Part shown: piece after piece, positions 24,191 through 32,466 of the stretch | Layout of the letters: every line of letters starts with the position of its first letter | Numbering within the stretch: position 1 is the stretch's first letter | DNA from: CAZISM01 sp964541895 | GTDB lineage: Bacteria > Zhuqueibacterota > Zhuqueibacteria > Residuimicrobiales > Residuimicrobiaceae | DNA: 39,188 nucleotides | Direction of reading: 5' to 3' | NCBI GenBank assembly: GCA_964541895.1 | Contig: CAZISM010000046.1 | Location: 1-39,188, forward strand | Translations under genes and position numbers: made by a program | Notes under the pieces: generated by a model | Database searches by the model: none | The model's input: only the letters and a program-made list of their open reading frames with translations | Told to the model about the DNA's origin: nothing

Positions 24191-25864
24191 ATGAAATATC
24201 TGCTTACGGTTCTGCTGCTGTGGTCGGGGCTGGCAGCCCAGTCCCAATGGACGCCCGCGGAGGCCTGCCGCTTTACCCAATACAGCCAGCAGCGCGATGT
24301 CGCCCGTTTTCTCAGCACCATGTCGCACTTGGCCAAAACCGTATCCGTCCAGGTAGTCGGCAAATCCAGAGAGGTGGAGGGGTATGGCAGCGAGAATCTT
24401 TTCCTGTGTGTCCTCTCTCAGGAGGGTGCGAGCACGCCGTCTCAACTGAACCGTAACAAGATAACGATTATGATCACAGCGTCGCAACACGGTAACGAGC
24501 AATCGGCCAAAGAAGCGGCCCTGCAGGTCATTCGCGACCTGGCCCTGGGCGATCTGGCTTTGCTGCTGGCGCAGGCGAACGTTCTGGTGGTCCCGCAGGC
24601 CAATCCCTTTGGCAACCGCTTCGATCGCCGCGTCAATGAGCTGGATCTGGACATGAACCGGGATCACATCAAGATGGAATCCGAAGGGGTGCAGGCCATC
24701 CACCGCGTTTTCCGCACCTGGATGCCGGAGGTGACCCTCGATGTGCATGAGCGCGGCGATAACTATTACAATGTGTCGCTGGGCTGTGTTTCAAACATCA
24801 ACATTGACCAGGCCATCCAGGAGTTCTCGCGCCGGCGGATTCTCGCCGCGGTGCAAAAGAGGCTGGCGGAAAAAAAGATCACCTTTTTTGAATATCTTGT
24901 CACCGAAGAGATGGGTATCAACACCGCTGCCGGCGCGCAGCTGAAACCGGAGGATACCGCCGGCCGGCCCATCATGATGCGTTACAGCACCTCGGATATC
25001 AACGACGGCCGCAACAGTCTCGGTCTTTACCAGACGTTTTCGTTCATTCAGGAAGCCTCTTCGCTTCACGATCTGAAAACCCTGGCGCAGCGCACCCGCT
25101 GTCAGGCGGAATGCATCCGCTCCTTCCTGCAGACCGTAGCGGCCAATGAAAAGGAGATGCGCGGCCTGGTCACCCGCCTGCGAAACGAGGTGCTGCAGCA
25201 GGCCGCCGTTTTTTCACCGGATCGGCAGGTGCATCTGCGGCTCGACTATGCCCGTGACGAGAAGGAGCCTGTGCTGCGCGTGAACGAATACGAAACCGCG
25301 ACGACCGAGGTTGCCGGCGTGCTCACAATAGACAAAAAAGCCGGTGAAGCGGTGCTTGCTACGGAACTGGCAGCGTATCCTCATCCTGCCAGGCAAAAAG
25401 TGGTGGCCAAAACCGTGGAAAACTGGTTTCCCCGCGTTATTGCCAAATTGAGCGTGGCCCGGCCGCTGGCCTATGTGATACCGGCCCGTTATGAGGAGGT
25501 GGTTGAAACCCTGTTGCGGCACGGGGTGGAGGTGAGTACATTTACCCGGGATGTAGAGTTGCAGGTGGAAGGGTATTGGACCAACAAAGTGACGCCGGCT
25601 AAATATGACTATCTGCCGCCGGAAGAGATCGAGGTGAACAAGAAAACGATTTCTCTGCTGTGTAAAGCCGGTGATTACTATATTTCATGTGCTCAGCCGG
25701 CCGCCAACCTGCTGCCGTGTCTGCTGGAACCGCAATCGGATTATGGTATGATCCGTTACTGGAAGTATCGGCTGGTTCCGGAACAGGACCACTATTTTGC
25801 GTTCTATCGTGTCGAACGACCACAGCAACCGGCCATTATGCCTTATCAGCAATGGACGAAATAG
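24191..25864 (+). CDS. Secreted M14 family zinc carboxypeptidase, 557 aa
   Basis: The M14 domain spans residues about 30-300. Zinc ligands are His100 and Glu103 (ASQHGNE) and His186 (LDVHERG); DMNRDH matches the substrate-binding Asn-Arg motif and Glu288 in FSFIQEAS is the likely catalytic Glu. A signal peptide (residues 1-18, ending AAQSQ) sends it to the periplasm or outside. Residues about 310-557 are an additional beta-rich domain as in other long bacterial M14 proteins. I chose ATG 24191 over GTG 24176, because the GTG would overlap the upstream gene and hide the signal peptide; GGGAG lies upstream. It is co-transcribed with the OSBS/NSAR enzyme. It probably trims peptides or peptidoglycan stems; which one is unknown. 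Confidence 0.88.
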   Translation: MKYLLTVLLLWSGLAAQSQWTPAEACRFTQYSQQRDVARFLSTMSHLAKTVSVQVVGKSREVEGYGSENLFLCVLSQEGASTPSQLNRNKITIMITASQHGNEQSAKEAALQVIRDLALGDLALLLAQANVLVVPQANPFGNRFDRRVNELDLDMNRDHIKMESEGVQAIHRVFRTWMPEVTLDVHERGDNYYNVSLGCVSNINIDQAIQEFSRRRILAAVQKRLAEKKITFFEYLVTEEMGINTAAGAQLKPEDTAGRPIMMRYSTSDINDGRNSLGLYQTFSFIQEASSLHDLKTLAQRTRCQAECIRSFLQTVAANEKEMRGLVTRLRNEVLQQAAVFSPDRQVHLRLDYARDEKEPVLRVNEYETATTEVAGVLTIDKKAGEAVLATELAAYPHPARQKVVAKTVENWFPRVIAKLSVARPLAYVIPARYEEVVETLLRHGVEVSTFTRDVELQVEGYWTNKVTPAKYDYLPPEEIEVNKKTISLLCKAGDYYISCAQPAANLLPCLLEPQSDYGMIRYWKYRLVPEQDHYFAFYRVERPQQPAIMPYQQWTK

Positions 25865-25965
25865 GGCAGAGACAGGTGTTTTTTTTCTTGTGGAACCCCG
25901 GGTTTTCCAATTGCTGAGCTCAACACTACTCGCGTGACACCCGGAAATGCCGCAAAAGGCGCGGC

Positions 25966-26007
25966 AACATCCGGGGCCCCTTTGCAGACCAGGGAACCCC
26001 GGATGTT
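25966..26007. other. 11-bp perfect inverted repeat between convergent genes
   Basis: AACATCCGGGG (25966-25976) and CCCCGGATGTT (25997-26007) flank a 20-base loop. It lies between the M14 gene and the convergent PorV-like gene. No T-run follows on either strand, so it is not a classical terminator, though it could act as a transcription barrier. Confidence 0.6.
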
Positions 26008-26064
26008 CCACACCGTGTGCCGCTGCTATTTCTGCCAATCCATACCGCTTGAACCTCTCCGCAG

Positions 26065-26083
26065 GGCGGCCGTCCTGGCCGCC
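26065..26083 (-). terminator. GC-rich hairpin at the end of the PorV-like gene
   Basis: GGCGGCC-GTCCT-GGCCGCC, a 7-bp perfect stem that reaches the first base of the stop codon at 26083. No U-run follows on the minus strand. It may protect or end the transcript of the 12-kb gene run, but this is weakly supported. Confidence 0.4.
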
Positions 26084-27081
26084 TAGAGTGACAATCCGAA
26101 CGAAAAGCGATGCACATCCGGCAGGATGTCATAGACCGAATAGGCATAGTCCACATGAAAGGGCATACCGGAGAAAAAAGCGGTCAGACCAAAGCCCAGA
26201 TTGTACAGCTCGTCGTCATGGTTCAGTTTATAGCCGCTGCGAAAAGCGATGCGGTCAAAGACGGTGATTTCGCTGCCCAGATGAATCCGTTCCCGGTTGT
26301 CGTTGGGGTGCACCGCATCCACCGCCAGAAGGCCGCGGACATACTGAGTCCGGAACAGGTCCATGGCCACCCCGAACTCAAAGTTGAGCGGCAGGGCAAA
26401 GGGCTCGGTCTCCAGCCGGGTCGGCACAAGGCGATTGGGAAAATTACTGTTGCCGTCCCACTTTACGCTCAGATCCGCACCGTTGAAGCGCATATCCGGA
26501 CCGAAATTGCTCATGCACATGGCGATGGTGAGATTTCGGAACGGCAGCTGGTATTGGGTGCCGATGTCAAAGGCGATGCCGTTGGCGGTTTCGTTCCATA
26601 TCCGTTGCTGGATATAGCGGGTGGTGAGGCCGACGCGAAAGCGGTCGGTCAGATCCCGGGCATAGCTGACCGCCAGGGCCAGGTCCTGGGCGTCAAAGTA
26701 GCGGCCGGTGCCGTTGGGTGAAAACTCGGTGGTGATCTCCATTTCATCCACGCTGAGCACGGTGGCGCTGACACCCAGGCTGCCAAAGCGGCCGGCGTTG
26801 TAGGTGTACGCCGCGGCATTGACGTCAAAGGTGTCAAACCATTTGGCGTGGGAAAAGTGGACGCTATGGTTTTTTACCCTGGTTATGCCGGCAGGGTTCC
26901 AGAACGGCGACGTGGCATCCTGACAGACCGCCACATAGGCGCCGCCCATAGCCGCAGCGCGGGCGCTGACCGGTATCTTTAAGAACTGGGCGCCGCTGGT
27001 GCCCAGGTTGGGATTCTGCGCCAGGCTCTGAAGGCACCAGACGAGGAGAACAGTGGCTGCTGTTTTGCTGATTCTATTCAT
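26083..27081 (-). CDS. PorV/PorQ family outer-membrane beta-barrel, 332 aa
   Basis: The N-terminus is a signal peptide (residues 1-21, ending LAQ), followed by GTSGAQFLKIPVSARAAAMG and GAYVAVCQDATSPFWNPAGI, which is the hallmark of the PorV/PorQ (UPF0164-like) family. The remainder is 14 or so amphipathic strands typical of FadL-type barrels, ending VHRFSFGLSL. In type IX secretion PorV shuttles sorting-domain cargo to the attachment complex. Here the gene directly follows (nine bases) a large sorting-domain protein and a TonB receptor, so it is more likely a cargo-specific PorV-like partner than the housekeeping copy. Length is close to family norm. The start ATG 27081 follows GGAGGAC. Confidence 0.88.
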   Translation of the reverse strand: MNRISKTAATVLLVWCLQSLAQNPNLGTSGAQFLKIPVSARAAAMGGAYVAVCQDATSPFWNPAGITRVKNHSVHFSHAKWFDTFDVNAAAYTYNAGRFGSLGVSATVLSVDEMEITTEFSPNGTGRYFDAQDLALAVSYARDLTDRFRVGLTTRYIQQRIWNETANGIAFDIGTQYQLPFRNLTIAMCMSNFGPDMRFNGADLSVKWDGNSNFPNRLVPTRLETEPFALPLNFEFGVAMDLFRTQYVRGLLAVDAVHPNDNRERIHLGSEITVFDRIAFRSGYKLNHDDELYNLGFGLTAFFSGMPFHVDYAYSVYDILPDVHRFSFGLSL

Positions 27082-27090
27082 GTCGTCCTC

Positions 27091-29889
27091 CTACTTGATC
27101 ACCGCAAAGGTGTTTTTGTACTGGCTGTCGGCGGTTTTGACCACATAGAGATACACGCCGGAGGCGATTTCGCGACCGCCCTCAGCCCGCAAATCCCACT
27201 GTTCTGAACCGTTGGCCTCCTGATGCTTGATGGTTTTCACCAGATCACCTGCGACGGTGAATATATAGATGGTGCATTCCTGCGGCAGATTGATGAATTG
27301 AATCTGCCGTACCGGCTCCTTGCGCAGTTCGCCGAATTCCGGTTCGTACAGGGACGAGACCACGTACGGATTGGGCACCACCCGGATGCGTTCCAGTTCA
27401 TTGGCGGCCTTGATGTTCTGCACCTCGGCCCCTTTGATCTTGATGCGATAGGTGTCCTGAATCGTCGGCGGAATGGCGACCTCGGTTGCCACGCTAAAGA
27501 TGTTGCCTGGCGCAGGCGGCGCGGAGGCGTTAAAGGTGACCTTGCAGCTGATGCCGTCGAACTCGACCGTTGCGCCGCTGAAGAGAGAATCCGCTTTCAC
27601 TTCGTTGCCGGCGCTCTTGATGAGCAGCGAAATAAAACCCTTGCCATCCTTCACTCCTTTTTGCGTGGTGGCGATTTCATAGCTGTTCTTTTTGACAGCT
27701 GCTTCGTCGATCACGGTAAAGGCCATGTTGAGAACGTCTGTGCCGCCGATACGGGAAACGCTCTGAATGATATCCGGCGGAGTAAGGGTAAAGACCACGC
27801 CGTCGCTGGTGGCGCAGGGTTTGCCAAAGTTCATAGGCTGCACCGGCACAACGGTTTTTCCCTTGTTGTTCTGAACATAGACCGAGTAAAACAGGGTCAG
27901 GTAATCGCCGGCTTTGGGCAGGAACTGGGCAGCGGCCAGCGGATCCGGATCTTCCACCTTGATGCGCAGGCCTTTGTTGATGGAATAGGTGGTACCGGTT
28001 TTATAGCTGCGCGGATCAGAGCCGATATAATCGCCGGTGGACAGATCGATGAGATGCAACGAGTTGGTGGCCGCAAATTCAATGCCGACATGCTTGGCTT
28101 CGGTCTTGGTGGAATCGACGATGGTCGGTGTAATCCTGGTTTTCAACGTGCCTTTGCTGGTCTGCTGCGAATAGGTGAACCGGACCACGTACTCGCGATC
28201 GGCCAGCGAATCCTGGTCCACGGGTTGCACGGTCAGCACATAGTTGGAGCCGCCCCTGGTATGTTGCACTGGATAGGAGGTAACCGGTGTACGGTTTATC
28301 GGTGCCGCTTTGGGTGTCACCGTCTCCGTGTTCAGCGCATCCGGAGAGTTGCCGCGCGGACTTTCCAGACTTTCCACGGAAGCGTCGCCGCGATCATACG
28401 CCGTGATGGTGTACCAGTACTCGAACCCGTTTTTAACATTGGTGTCGGTGAAGCTGTGCTGCAGGCCGAGGTCCAAGCCGATGTTGTTGACCAGATCGAA
28501 TTTGGCGATGGGCACCGGATCGATGCCCACCGAGGGATCGACATTGCGGTCCCATTGATCCCAATGCAGTCCTTTGTCCACGCTCTTGTAGATCCGGTAT
28601 CCTTCAAAGTCGTATTCGCCGGAATAGTTGTCGCGCGAGCGTTCAGCGGCATCGTCCCAGTAGAGGGTGACCTGGCCGTCGCCGGCGTGGGCGCTGAGGG
28701 TGGGCGTGGCCGGCGGTTTGCTGATTTCGAAATTGAACTGCAGAATTTTTTGTGCTGTCTTTAAATAGTTATAGAGCTCTTCCTTGTTGTTGCCGGCGAC
28801 CATGGCGGTATAAAATACCAGCGTATCGCCGCGTATTAGTTTATAGGGACCTGAGCTCAAGGTTGCCGTCAGATCCAGGCCGGACGCTGGAATGGTCGCG
28901 GGGTCGTCAAAGTGCAATCCGGGATTGCTGCCGGTGTGAAAATATTTTTCAACGAGCGACTGGGGGCGGATGATCCTGGGGTTGCTGGACAGGATCGCGT
29001 ATTGCAGACTGTCGTCGTCGCGGTCGTCATCATAAAGATTGTAATGCATGTCGGTCACACCGGGCTCGACGCCGTTGACGGTCGGCGTTTTCAGCAACGT
29101 GACGCCGAAGAATCCGGTGACGCCGCCGGCCCATTCCGAGGTGGCGCCGTCGTCGAAAAAGTAGAGAAAATTGTTGGCTTTGTCGAAATCCAGCCGGTCG
29201 TCCTGGTATTCCGGCGCGCCGCCGCTGACATCGCCGATGTCGATGTCGCAGTAGAGGCTGAAATAGAGGCTGTCCAGATCTTTGGGGCCCTGGTTGCTGA
29301 TTTGAAATCTGAAAAAGAGCAGGTTCTGGGCGAATTTGACGCCATAGGCATACCCGGTCTGTTCGACCACCACACCGAGGGGGCGGACGGTGTTGTTGTG
29401 ATCGTCATACACGCAGTAGCTGTCCTGATCTGATTTCACGATCGGCTGGCCGTTGCTGTCCTTGACCGGCCAACCCAGCGTCGAATCCCAGGAGAGCGGG
29501 TTGTCGCTGAACGCGACCTTGGCATAGCTCTTGTTATGATAGCCGCCGACCGCCTCCCACTCTTCGTTGGTGGTATAGCGCCCCTGAATAACGTTGCCCG
29601 GTACGCCCACCATGGGATTGATGCGGTAGACATAATTCTTCCCTGAGCCGATGGGGAATTCACCGGAAGGACCCTGGGTCAATCGCCGCGGGTACAATTT
29701 GCCGCGGTTTTCAAAGAACAGGCCGATGTTAGCGGCGTTATGGGTGCCGCCGGCTCTGTCTTCGACGCCGCTGCTTTTGCCGAGGGCCGCCGCTTCCGCT
29801 TCACGGTCTCTGTCCTTGTCAGCTGCAACCGACCAGGCCGGCAGCAGCAGCCACGACGCGATACAAAAGAGTAAAAGGCATTTTCTCAT
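27091..29889 (-). CDS. Large secreted protein with Fn3-like region and C-terminal T9SS-like sorting domain, 932 aa
   Basis: Sec signal peptide at residues 1-23 (MRKCLLLFCIASWLLLPAW). ATG 29889 has GGATGAAG upstream; ATG 29898 is an alternative, and a longer open frame (29979) overlaps the receptor gene without a signal peptide. Mature residues about 40-390 are a beta-rich domain with aspartate clusters (DDDRDDD, YCDIDIGD) that could bind Ca2+. Residues about 400-520 resemble fibronectin type III (VTLYWDDAAERS, YDFEGYRIYKSVD, YTITAYDRG). The C-terminal 90 residues, with RVVPNPYVVSS, FINLPQECTIYIFTVAGDLV and SGVYLYVVKT, are a FlgD-like/T9SS sorting module lacking the YPNPFNP form. It sits between the TonB receptor and the PorV-like barrel, 43 and 9 bases away. 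I infer a surface-exposed partner of that receptor; its ligand is unknown. Confidence 0.85.
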   Translation of the reverse strand: MRKCLLLFCIASWLLLPAWSVAADKDRDREAEAAALGKSSGVEDRAGGTHNAANIGLFFENRGKLYPRRLTQGPSGEFPIGSGKNYVYRINPMVGVPGNVIQGRYTTNEEWEAVGGYHNKSYAKVAFSDNPLSWDSTLGWPVKDSNGQPIVKSDQDSYCVYDDHNNTVRPLGVVVEQTGYAYGVKFAQNLLFFRFQISNQGPKDLDSLYFSLYCDIDIGDVSGGAPEYQDDRLDFDKANNFLYFFDDGATSEWAGGVTGFFGVTLLKTPTVNGVEPGVTDMHYNLYDDDRDDDSLQYAILSSNPRIIRPQSLVEKYFHTGSNPGLHFDDPATIPASGLDLTATLSSGPYKLIRGDTLVFYTAMVAGNNKEELYNYLKTAQKILQFNFEISKPPATPTLSAHAGDGQVTLYWDDAAERSRDNYSGEYDFEGYRIYKSVDKGLHWDQWDRNVDPSVGIDPVPIAKFDLVNNIGLDLGLQHSFTDTNVKNGFEYWYTITAYDRGDASVESLESPRGNSPDALNTETVTPKAAPINRTPVTSYPVQHTRGGSNYVLTVQPVDQDSLADREYVVRFTYSQQTSKGTLKTRITPTIVDSTKTEAKHVGIEFAATNSLHLIDLSTGDYIGSDPRSYKTGTTYSINKGLRIKVEDPDPLAAAQFLPKAGDYLTLFYSVYVQNNKGKTVVPVQPMNFGKPCATSDGVVFTLTPPDIIQSVSRIGGTDVLNMAFTVIDEAAVKKNSYEIATTQKGVKDGKGFISLLIKSAGNEVKADSLFSGATVEFDGISCKVTFNASAPPAPGNIFSVATEVAIPPTIQDTYRIKIKGAEVQNIKAANELERIRVVPNPYVVSSLYEPEFGELRKEPVRQIQFINLPQECTIYIFTVAGDLVKTIKHQEANGSEQWDLRAEGGREIASGVYLYVVKTADSQYKNTFAVIK

Positions 29890-29932
29890 CGTCTTCATCC
29901 GTATTATGTTAGGAGTCGTCCGTCTGGACCGG

Positions 29933-32398
29933 TTATCGGCGCAGGCCGATGCCGAGCCGGATACTGCGCGGCGGGCCAAAGTTGGACGGGTCTCGCATAT
30001 ATGCTTCTGAATAGCCGCCTACCTGTGTAAACGTGGGGTCGCCGGTATCGCCATAGACGTAGAGCACGTTGCGGTGATCCGTCAGATTCAGGCACTCTAC
30101 GAACGCCCGCAGGCTGATGCCATGGCCGAGGTTGAATTCCTTGCCGGCTTCCAGGTCGATGGCGTAACGGCCGGGCTTGCGCAGCGAGTTTTTATCCACA
30201 AAGCCGATATCGCGCCCTGTCGGCGTATAGGGAAATCCGGAGCCGGCTTTGATGATCAGGCTGTAATCGGTTTTGGCCAGGATTCGACGCCCGAAAATGG
30301 CCGGGCCTTCGTCTTTGGGGATGCGGAACAGCGCCTGCAGATTGAGGTTGTGGCGTTGGTCGAAATTCAAAAAGTAGAGCTTGGTCGATTCGTCCGTGCC
30401 CGGGTACTGTTCGGCTTCGGAAGAGGCGCTGCCTTTGGCGATGGAGTAGGTGTAGGAGAGTCCGCCGGAAAAGTATTTGCCCGGCCGGACATCGGCATTG
30501 ATTTCAAAGCCCTTGATGTTGGCATAGTCTTCATTGATATACACCGTATACCCCACATAGCGGCCGGAATTGCCGGAAAAGGCTTCGTAGTAGCGGGTGC
30601 CGATCAATCCGGTCACGTCTTTATAATAGGCGGTGAGATGGGCGGCGATGCGGTCGGAAAACTGGTGTGACAGGCCGACTTCATAGGCGATGGTCCGCTC
30701 CGCGTCCAGGCTGGGCTGGCCGAACAGCGGCTCGCGCACGTTAAGATCGTACTGCTGGTTTTCAAACAGGTACTGGTATTCCGGATTCTGGAAAAAGTGG
30801 CCATAGGCGAAATGCAGCTTGGTGCGATCCGAAACCGGATGCGCGATGCCCAGGCGCGGGCTGACCTGCGACCGTGCTTTGACCTCGACCAGATTTTCGT
30901 GCGTCAGCGGGTCCTGGCGGAACGTGGCGTTGGCGTTGAAATAGTCGTAGCGCAGGCCGAGATTGATGATCAGGTAGGGGAATTCGATCTTGTCCTGAAC
31001 ATAAGCCGCGGCTTCGAACGGCTTGATGCGATAGTCGTTGATATAGGGATAGTTGCGTTTCGGATCATAGATGCTGAACAGTCTGAGCCAGTGTTTGCGG
31101 TATTGCACGCCCAGTTTGACTTCATTGATTTTGCCCGCCTGCCAGACGGCGTCGGCCTTGATGTCGGTGGTTTTGTTTCTGCTGTCCACGATGTCCAGCG
31201 GGTCCGCCATGGCCCAGAACTCGTAGCCGTTACCGGCGGTGGCGAGATATTCCCGTTCTGTGGTCGACAGGTACTGCGACGTATCTTTGTCGACGCCGGT
31301 GTAATATTTTTCATCAAAGTAAGAGACGCGCAAGTCGTAAAACAGGTTGGGCGACAGGGTGTGGTTGATCATCGCCATGCTCTGCCACGAATCGGTGCGG
31401 TGTTTCAGATACTGGTCCGGTATGTATTTGTAATCGTGGCTGTAATTCTGATAGCGGGAGCGGGTTTTGCGATTGGTGAGGGTCGCCTTCATGTTGGAGC
31501 TCAAGCGGTAGGAGAGCTTGTTGAACAGGGTCAGCTGGCGGTCGTTGCCAAAGGGCAGGTAGCTGCCTTTTTTGTTCTGTTCGGCCGAGAGAAAATATTT
31601 CAGTCTGGTGGTGAACAGCGGCCCGCCAAAACTGCCGTTGACGCGGTCTTGAGCCAGTTGGCTGTAGCGGTCAACGCCAAAGGTGCTGGTGCGGTATTCG
31701 ATGTTGCCGGTGTGGGTATCGCCGCCGTCGCGCGTGACGATGTTGACGATGCCGCTGAGGGCGTTGCCGTATTCCGCGTTAAAGGTGCCGCTGAGCAGGC
31801 TCATCTCCTGAATGGCGTCGTTGTTGATCTGGGTGATCATGTTGCCCAGCAGGGGGTCCTGGACATACATGCCGTCGATCATGAATCCCACTTCATTGGA
31901 GCGACCGCCGCGGATGTGCAGAACGCCGTTCTGTTCGGTTACGCCGGCCTGCAGCGACAGCACCTGGGTGAAATCGGTGACCGGCAGGCCGTCGATTTCG
32001 TCCCGGCGCATCGTGGAGCCGGAACTGGTGATGTCGCGCTGGATCATGGGCTTGTCCGCCACAATCACCATCTCTTTCAGCGTAACCGTAGACGGTTTGA
32101 GGCGGCTGTTCAGCGTTGTCGTCAGATCGACCATGATGCGGACGTCGGTGATGACCTGGCTCTCGTAGCCGATATAGGTGATTTTAACCGATGTGACGCC
32201 GGGCGGAACGTTGAGGATGACATACTTGCCATAGACATCGCACACGGTGCCCAGACTGGTGCCCACCAGTTGGATGTTGGCGCCGGGGAGCGGCTCGCCG
32301 CTTTGGGCATCCACCACGGTTCCGGCCAGTTTACCCGTTACACCGGCCCATAGCAGTGCCGGCACCACGAGCAGCAGAAACAGAAGGATTTTCTTCAT
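29933..32398 (-). CDS. TonB-dependent receptor with CarboxypepD_reg-like N-terminal domain, 821 aa
   Basis: Signal peptide is residues 1-18. Residues about 22-105 form the CarboxypepD_reg-like domain (GKLAGTVVDAQSGEPLPGAN...GKYVILNVPPG...SVKITYIGYES). The plug follows at about 110-235 (DFTQVLSLQAGV, VLHIRGGRSNEVGFMIDGMY, LSGTFNAEYGNALSGIVNIVT), then a barrel of 22 or so strands to the end (SIRLGIGLRR). These receptors use TonB energy to bring bulky substrates across the outer membrane. No SusD-like lipoprotein lies beside it, so it is not a SusCD pair. ATG 32398 follows GAGGTTCGACA. It starts 68 bases after a sorting-domain protein, with a strong hairpin in between, and is followed by a sorting-domain protein and a PorV-like barrel. 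Confidence 0.93.
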   Translation of the reverse strand: MKKILLFLLLVVPALLWAGVTGKLAGTVVDAQSGEPLPGANIQLVGTSLGTVCDVYGKYVILNVPPGVTSVKITYIGYESQVITDVRIMVDLTTTLNSRLKPSTVTLKEMVIVADKPMIQRDITSSGSTMRRDEIDGLPVTDFTQVLSLQAGVTEQNGVLHIRGGRSNEVGFMIDGMYVQDPLLGNMITQINNDAIQEMSLLSGTFNAEYGNALSGIVNIVTRDGGDTHTGNIEYRTSTFGVDRYSQLAQDRVNGSFGGPLFTTRLKYFLSAEQNKKGSYLPFGNDRQLTLFNKLSYRLSSNMKATLTNRKTRSRYQNYSHDYKYIPDQYLKHRTDSWQSMAMINHTLSPNLFYDLRVSYFDEKYYTGVDKDTSQYLSTTEREYLATAGNGYEFWAMADPLDIVDSRNKTTDIKADAVWQAGKINEVKLGVQYRKHWLRLFSIYDPKRNYPYINDYRIKPFEAAAYVQDKIEFPYLIINLGLRYDYFNANATFRQDPLTHENLVEVKARSQVSPRLGIAHPVSDRTKLHFAYGHFFQNPEYQYLFENQQYDLNVREPLFGQPSLDAERTIAYEVGLSHQFSDRIAAHLTAYYKDVTGLIGTRYYEAFSGNSGRYVGYTVYINEDYANIKGFEINADVRPGKYFSGGLSYTYSIAKGSASSEAEQYPGTDESTKLYFLNFDQRHNLNLQALFRIPKDEGPAIFGRRILAKTDYSLIIKAGSGFPYTPTGRDIGFVDKNSLRKPGRYAIDLEAGKEFNLGHGISLRAFVECLNLTDHRNVLYVYGDTGDPTFTQVGGYSEAYMRDPSNFGPPRSIRLGIGLRR

Positions 32399-32428
32399 TG
32401 TCGAACCTCTTGCTCTTCGGCAAAGGAG

Positions 32429-32459
32429 CAGGCAGGACCATCAGGCATGGTCCTGCCTG
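32429..32459. other. 13-bp perfect hairpin between two same-strand genes
   Basis: CAGGCAGGACCAT, loop CAGGC, ATGGTCCTGCCTG. It lies 8 bases after the stop of the sorting-domain protein (32467) and about 30 bases before the receptor start. There is no U-run, so it may be an mRNA-stabilising or attenuating element rather than a full terminator. Confidence 0.65.
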
Positions 32460-32466
32460 TCGTTGG

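Noticed and set aside
27223..28764. 513-codon plus-strand open frame
   Set aside because: It lies wholly opposite the secreted-protein gene, which has signal peptide, domains and sorting end. The plus-strand product is His/Val/Gly-rich without a domain.
30797..32353. 518-codon plus-strand open frame
   Set aside because: Antisense shadow of the TonB receptor; no ribosome-binding site and no family features.
29933..32398. SusC of a SusCD starch-utilisation pair
   Set aside because: No SusD-like lipoprotein is adjacent, so I call it only a TonB-dependent receptor.
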